In this document: one piece after another, positions 5,929-7,471 of the stretch
Layout: every line of letters starts with the position of its first letter
Position numbering within the stretch: position 1 is the stretch's first letter
Origin: a bacterium
GTDB lineage: Bacteria; Bdellovibrionota_C; UBA2361; SZUA-149
Length of the DNA stretch: 7,471 nt
Assembly (NCBI GenBank): GCA_003230795.1
Contig: QIGM01000549.1
Coordinates: 1-7,471 of the forward strand
Direction of reading: 5' to 3'
Made by a program: the position numbers and the translations under genes
Notes under the pieces: generated by a model
Databases searched by the model: none
What the model was told of the DNA's origin: nothing
Seen by the model: the letters and a program-made list of their open reading frames with translations, nothing else

Positions 5929-7284
5929 ATGGAAGTAGATTCCAACGACAGCAGCACCGCTCGATTGCATCGCCTGCGTCGGCTCTTCTCCTCAAACAAT
6001 GAGCGCTTGGAGGCAGTCATTGCCAAAGGAGCCTCTGCTGGCTTTTTAATTAATCTTGCGGGAACGCTTCTTACCCTTCTTACCCATATCGTACTCGCTC
6101 GCCTTCTTGGCCCAGAAAACTACGGCATCTACGTGTACGCCTTCACCTGGGTAGCCGTACTGGTACTCTTGTCCAAAGTAGGCTTCGACACCACCTTCGT
6201 TCGCTACCTTGCCCAATACAAATCAAGTGGAGAATGGGCTCTCTTCCGAGGAATACTTTCATTCGGTGGAAAGTATGTACTCGCCGTAAGCATCGGTGTT
6301 TTATGCTTTGCATCTTTGGCCGTGTTCTTTCTTCAAGATCGAATGAGTCCCGAGCTGTATTGGACCTTCCTTATTGCCTGGATAATCCTTCCGTTTAGTT
6401 CCTTATCGGCGCTTCGAGTTGCAGCCTTGCGAGCGCTTCGCTCCGTGGTGCTTGCGCAGCTACCCGGAATGATTCTTCGTCCCGTACTGCTTATCTCGGG
6501 AGCTTTTCTTCTTTATTTCTTTATCTCTGAACCGATCAGCGGCTCAACAATGATGACTATCGACCTCGGTGCTCATATCGCTACCTTCATCCTTGGCGGC
6601 TACTGGCTACGCAGTCGACTTCCGGAGGAGAGCAAAGGAATCGAATCGCAAACGCTTCCTTCAGAATGGATTCGTTGCGGTCTATCCCTTTTGCTCTTAT
6701 CGGGAATGCTTCGAATCATGAATCGAGTTGATACAATCATGATTGGGATGTTTCTAGACACCACGCAAGCTGGATTCTATGTCGTCGCCAGTCGAGGAGC
6801 ACGACTAGCCGTCTTTGGAACGGGAGCGGTAAACATGATTATGGCTCCGATTATTTCCTCTCTCTACACCGAGGAGAAGAAAGAAGAGCTGCAAAGAATG
6901 CTTACGATGGCCGCACGATTCATTTGCGCTGCGACGATCCCGATCGTTATCGTGCTCGTTGTTGGCGGCAAGTATTTCCTTTCAATGTTCGGAGATGCAT
7001 TTGTCGTCGCCTACCCCGTGTTTGTCCTCCTTCTCGTTGGAAATTCAATAAGCGCCTTTTGCGGTTCCGTAGGGTATGTGCTGAGCATGACCGGATACCA
7101 GCATAAAGCGCTCAAATTTGCCGCATCGAGTGCGGTGCTCAATATTGTCTTGAATCTATTGTTTATCCCTATTTGGGGTATCGAAGGAGCAGGAGTTGCC
7201 ACGGCTATCTCGGTTGCTTATTGGAACATCGCATCTCTACTCTATGTGAGAAGAGAGCTCGGGTTACGAACCTCTATTATATAG
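5929..7284 (+). CDS. Wzx-type polysaccharide flippase (MOP/PST family membrane protein)
   Basis: 451 residues, with about 12-13 hydrophobic segments starting near residue 34 and ending near 440, the normal size and topology for O-antigen/capsule flippases of the MOP superfamily. Recognisable stretches are GASAGFLINLAGTLLTLLTH (34-53), ARLLGPENYGIY (57-68), NRVDTIMIGMFLD (265-277) and GIEGAGVATAIS (417-428). It would move undecaprenyl-diphosphate-linked oligosaccharide from the cytoplasmic to the periplasmic face of the inner membrane, a step between the sugar transferase and the polymerase. The first 30 residues form a polar, Arg-rich cytoplasmic extension. A TAA immediately precedes ATG 5929 in frame, so no upstream start is possible. 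A strong GGAGG (5901-5905) lies 23 nt upstream, unusually far; a weak GAAT/ATTC stem (5905-5908, 5920-5923) could shorten the distance. Its stop codon lies within the left arm of the inverted repeat at 7279-7405. A specific name (wzx) cannot be proven from sequence alone. Confidence 0.87.
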   Translation: MEVDSNDSSTARLHRLRRLFSSNNERLEAVIAKGASAGFLINLAGTLLTLLTHIVLARLLGPENYGIYVYAFTWVAVLVLLSKVGFDTTFVRYLAQYKSSGEWALFRGILSFGGKYVLAVSIGVLCFASLAVFFLQDRMSPELYWTFLIAWIILPFSSLSALRVAALRALRSVVLAQLPGMILRPVLLISGAFLLYFFISEPISGSTMMTIDLGAHIATFILGGYWLRSRLPEESKGIESQTLPSEWIRCGLSLLLLSGMLRIMNRVDTIMIGMFLDTTQAGFYVVASRGARLAVFGTGAVNMIMAPIISSLYTEEKKEELQRMLTMAARFICAATIPIVIVLVVGGKYFLSMFGDAFVVAYPVFVLLLVGNSISAFCGSVGYVLSMTGYQHKALKFAASSAVLNIVLNLLFIPIWGIEGAGVATAISVAYWNIASLLYVRRELGLRTSII

Positions 7285-7405
7285 TCGTCGCACTTTAAAA
7301 ATTCCCGTTTTTGGGTTGAACAACGTTCGTTGCTTTAGGCTAAAGCGTAGCTGTTATGGTGGAAAAAACCCTGATCGGGGTTTTGCAGTGTCTTGACGAC
7401 TATAT
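7279..7405. repeat. 127-bp inverted-repeat-bounded element overlapping the flippase stop codon
   Basis: ATATAGTCGTC (7279-7289) is exactly complementary to GACGACTATAT (7395-7405). CACT (7291-7294) and AGTG (7387-7390) extend the pairing after a small internal loop. Inside are CAACG-TT-CGTTG (7321-7332), GCTTTAG-G-CTAAAGC (7332-7346) and a terminator-like hairpin (7365-7384). It could be a folded 3'-UTR or small RNA closed by a long stem, or a miniature transposable element with TA-flanked ends of IS630 style. There is no coding potential. The flippase TAG (7282-7284) is in the left arm. Confidence 0.55.
7365..7384. terminator. Bidirectional terminator candidate after the flippase gene
   Basis: AAAACCC (7365-7371), loop TGATCG, GGGTTTT (7378-7384) forms a 7-bp stem 80 nt past the flippase stop. 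In the plus direction the T-run is only the four T's of the stem. In the minus direction the run is TTTTTT, a better intrinsic terminator, which could serve a leftward gene beyond the right edge. Confidence 0.55.
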
Positions 7406-7416
7406 TCTTTATCTCC

Positions 7417-7456
7417 TACGGAGGGTCCGTATCAATCGCCACGGAGGCTCTTTTTT
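7417..7456 (+). terminator. Overlapping alternative hairpins ending in a T6 run
   Basis: TACGGA (7417-7422) pairs with TCCGTA (7426-7431). TCCGT (7426-7430) also pairs with ACGGA (7441-7445), a stem extendable by GAG (7421-7423) with CTC (7448-7450) across a GG/GG internal loop, and TTTTTT follows at 7451-7456. The second fold is a rho-independent terminator candidate and the first excludes it. It may end the flippase transcript or be an attenuator for a gene starting at or beyond ATG 7461; only 11 bases follow that ATG. Confidence 0.4.
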
Positions 7457-7471
7457 CTAGATGAGTATCCA

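Noticed and set aside
7347..7356. GTAGCTGTTA, identical to 10 bases of the enterobacterial JUMPstart element
   Set aside because: The ops core GGCGGTAG is absent and a 10-base match to a 39-base motif is near chance level in a window of this size.

Overview
The window looks like part of an exopolysaccharide, capsule or O-antigen locus from a Gram-negative bacterium, probably a proteobacterium. The genus cannot be told from the sequence. The evidence is an initiating sugar-phosphate transferase, a Wzx-type flippase, an AsnB-type amidotransferase and two exported pectate-lyase-like proteins, with a sigma-54-like promoter in front of one lyase gene.

Layout. Positions 1-171 (minus) hold the first 57 codons of a PglC/WcaJ-type sugar transferase, cut by the window edge. 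About 300 bp of divergent intergenic DNA follows. It contains a palindrome and a 20-bp tandem repeat whose last copy supplies the start codon of the first lyase gene (472-1875, plus). A 298-bp leader with a sigma-54-like promoter and two inverted repeats leads into a second, paralogous lyase gene (2174-3619, plus). That gene converges, with a 10-bp gap, on a complete asparagine synthase/amidotransferase gene (3630-5567, minus, GTG start). A 361-bp divergent promoter region then leads to the flippase gene (5929-7284, plus). The last 187 bp carry an 11-bp inverted repeat 127 bp across, a cluster of hairpins and terminator-like structures.

How the genes may work together (inference). The transferase would load the first sugar phosphate onto undecaprenyl phosphate and the flippase would move the finished lipid-linked unit across the inner membrane. 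The AsnB-like enzyme may amidate a uronic acid, as WbpS-type enzymes are thought to do in O-antigen loci. The exported PL1-like proteins may cut or trim a uronic-acid-containing polymer outside the cytoplasm. Together this suggests a pectin-like, possibly uronamide-containing surface polysaccharide. The genes lie in both orientations, so this is a cluster of several transcription units and not one operon.

The most unusual sequence-level signals are the repeat ladder at the first lyase start, where each copy carries an ATG whose tiny ORF ends at the ATGA of the next copy, and the inverted-repeat-bounded element that overlaps the flippase stop codon.
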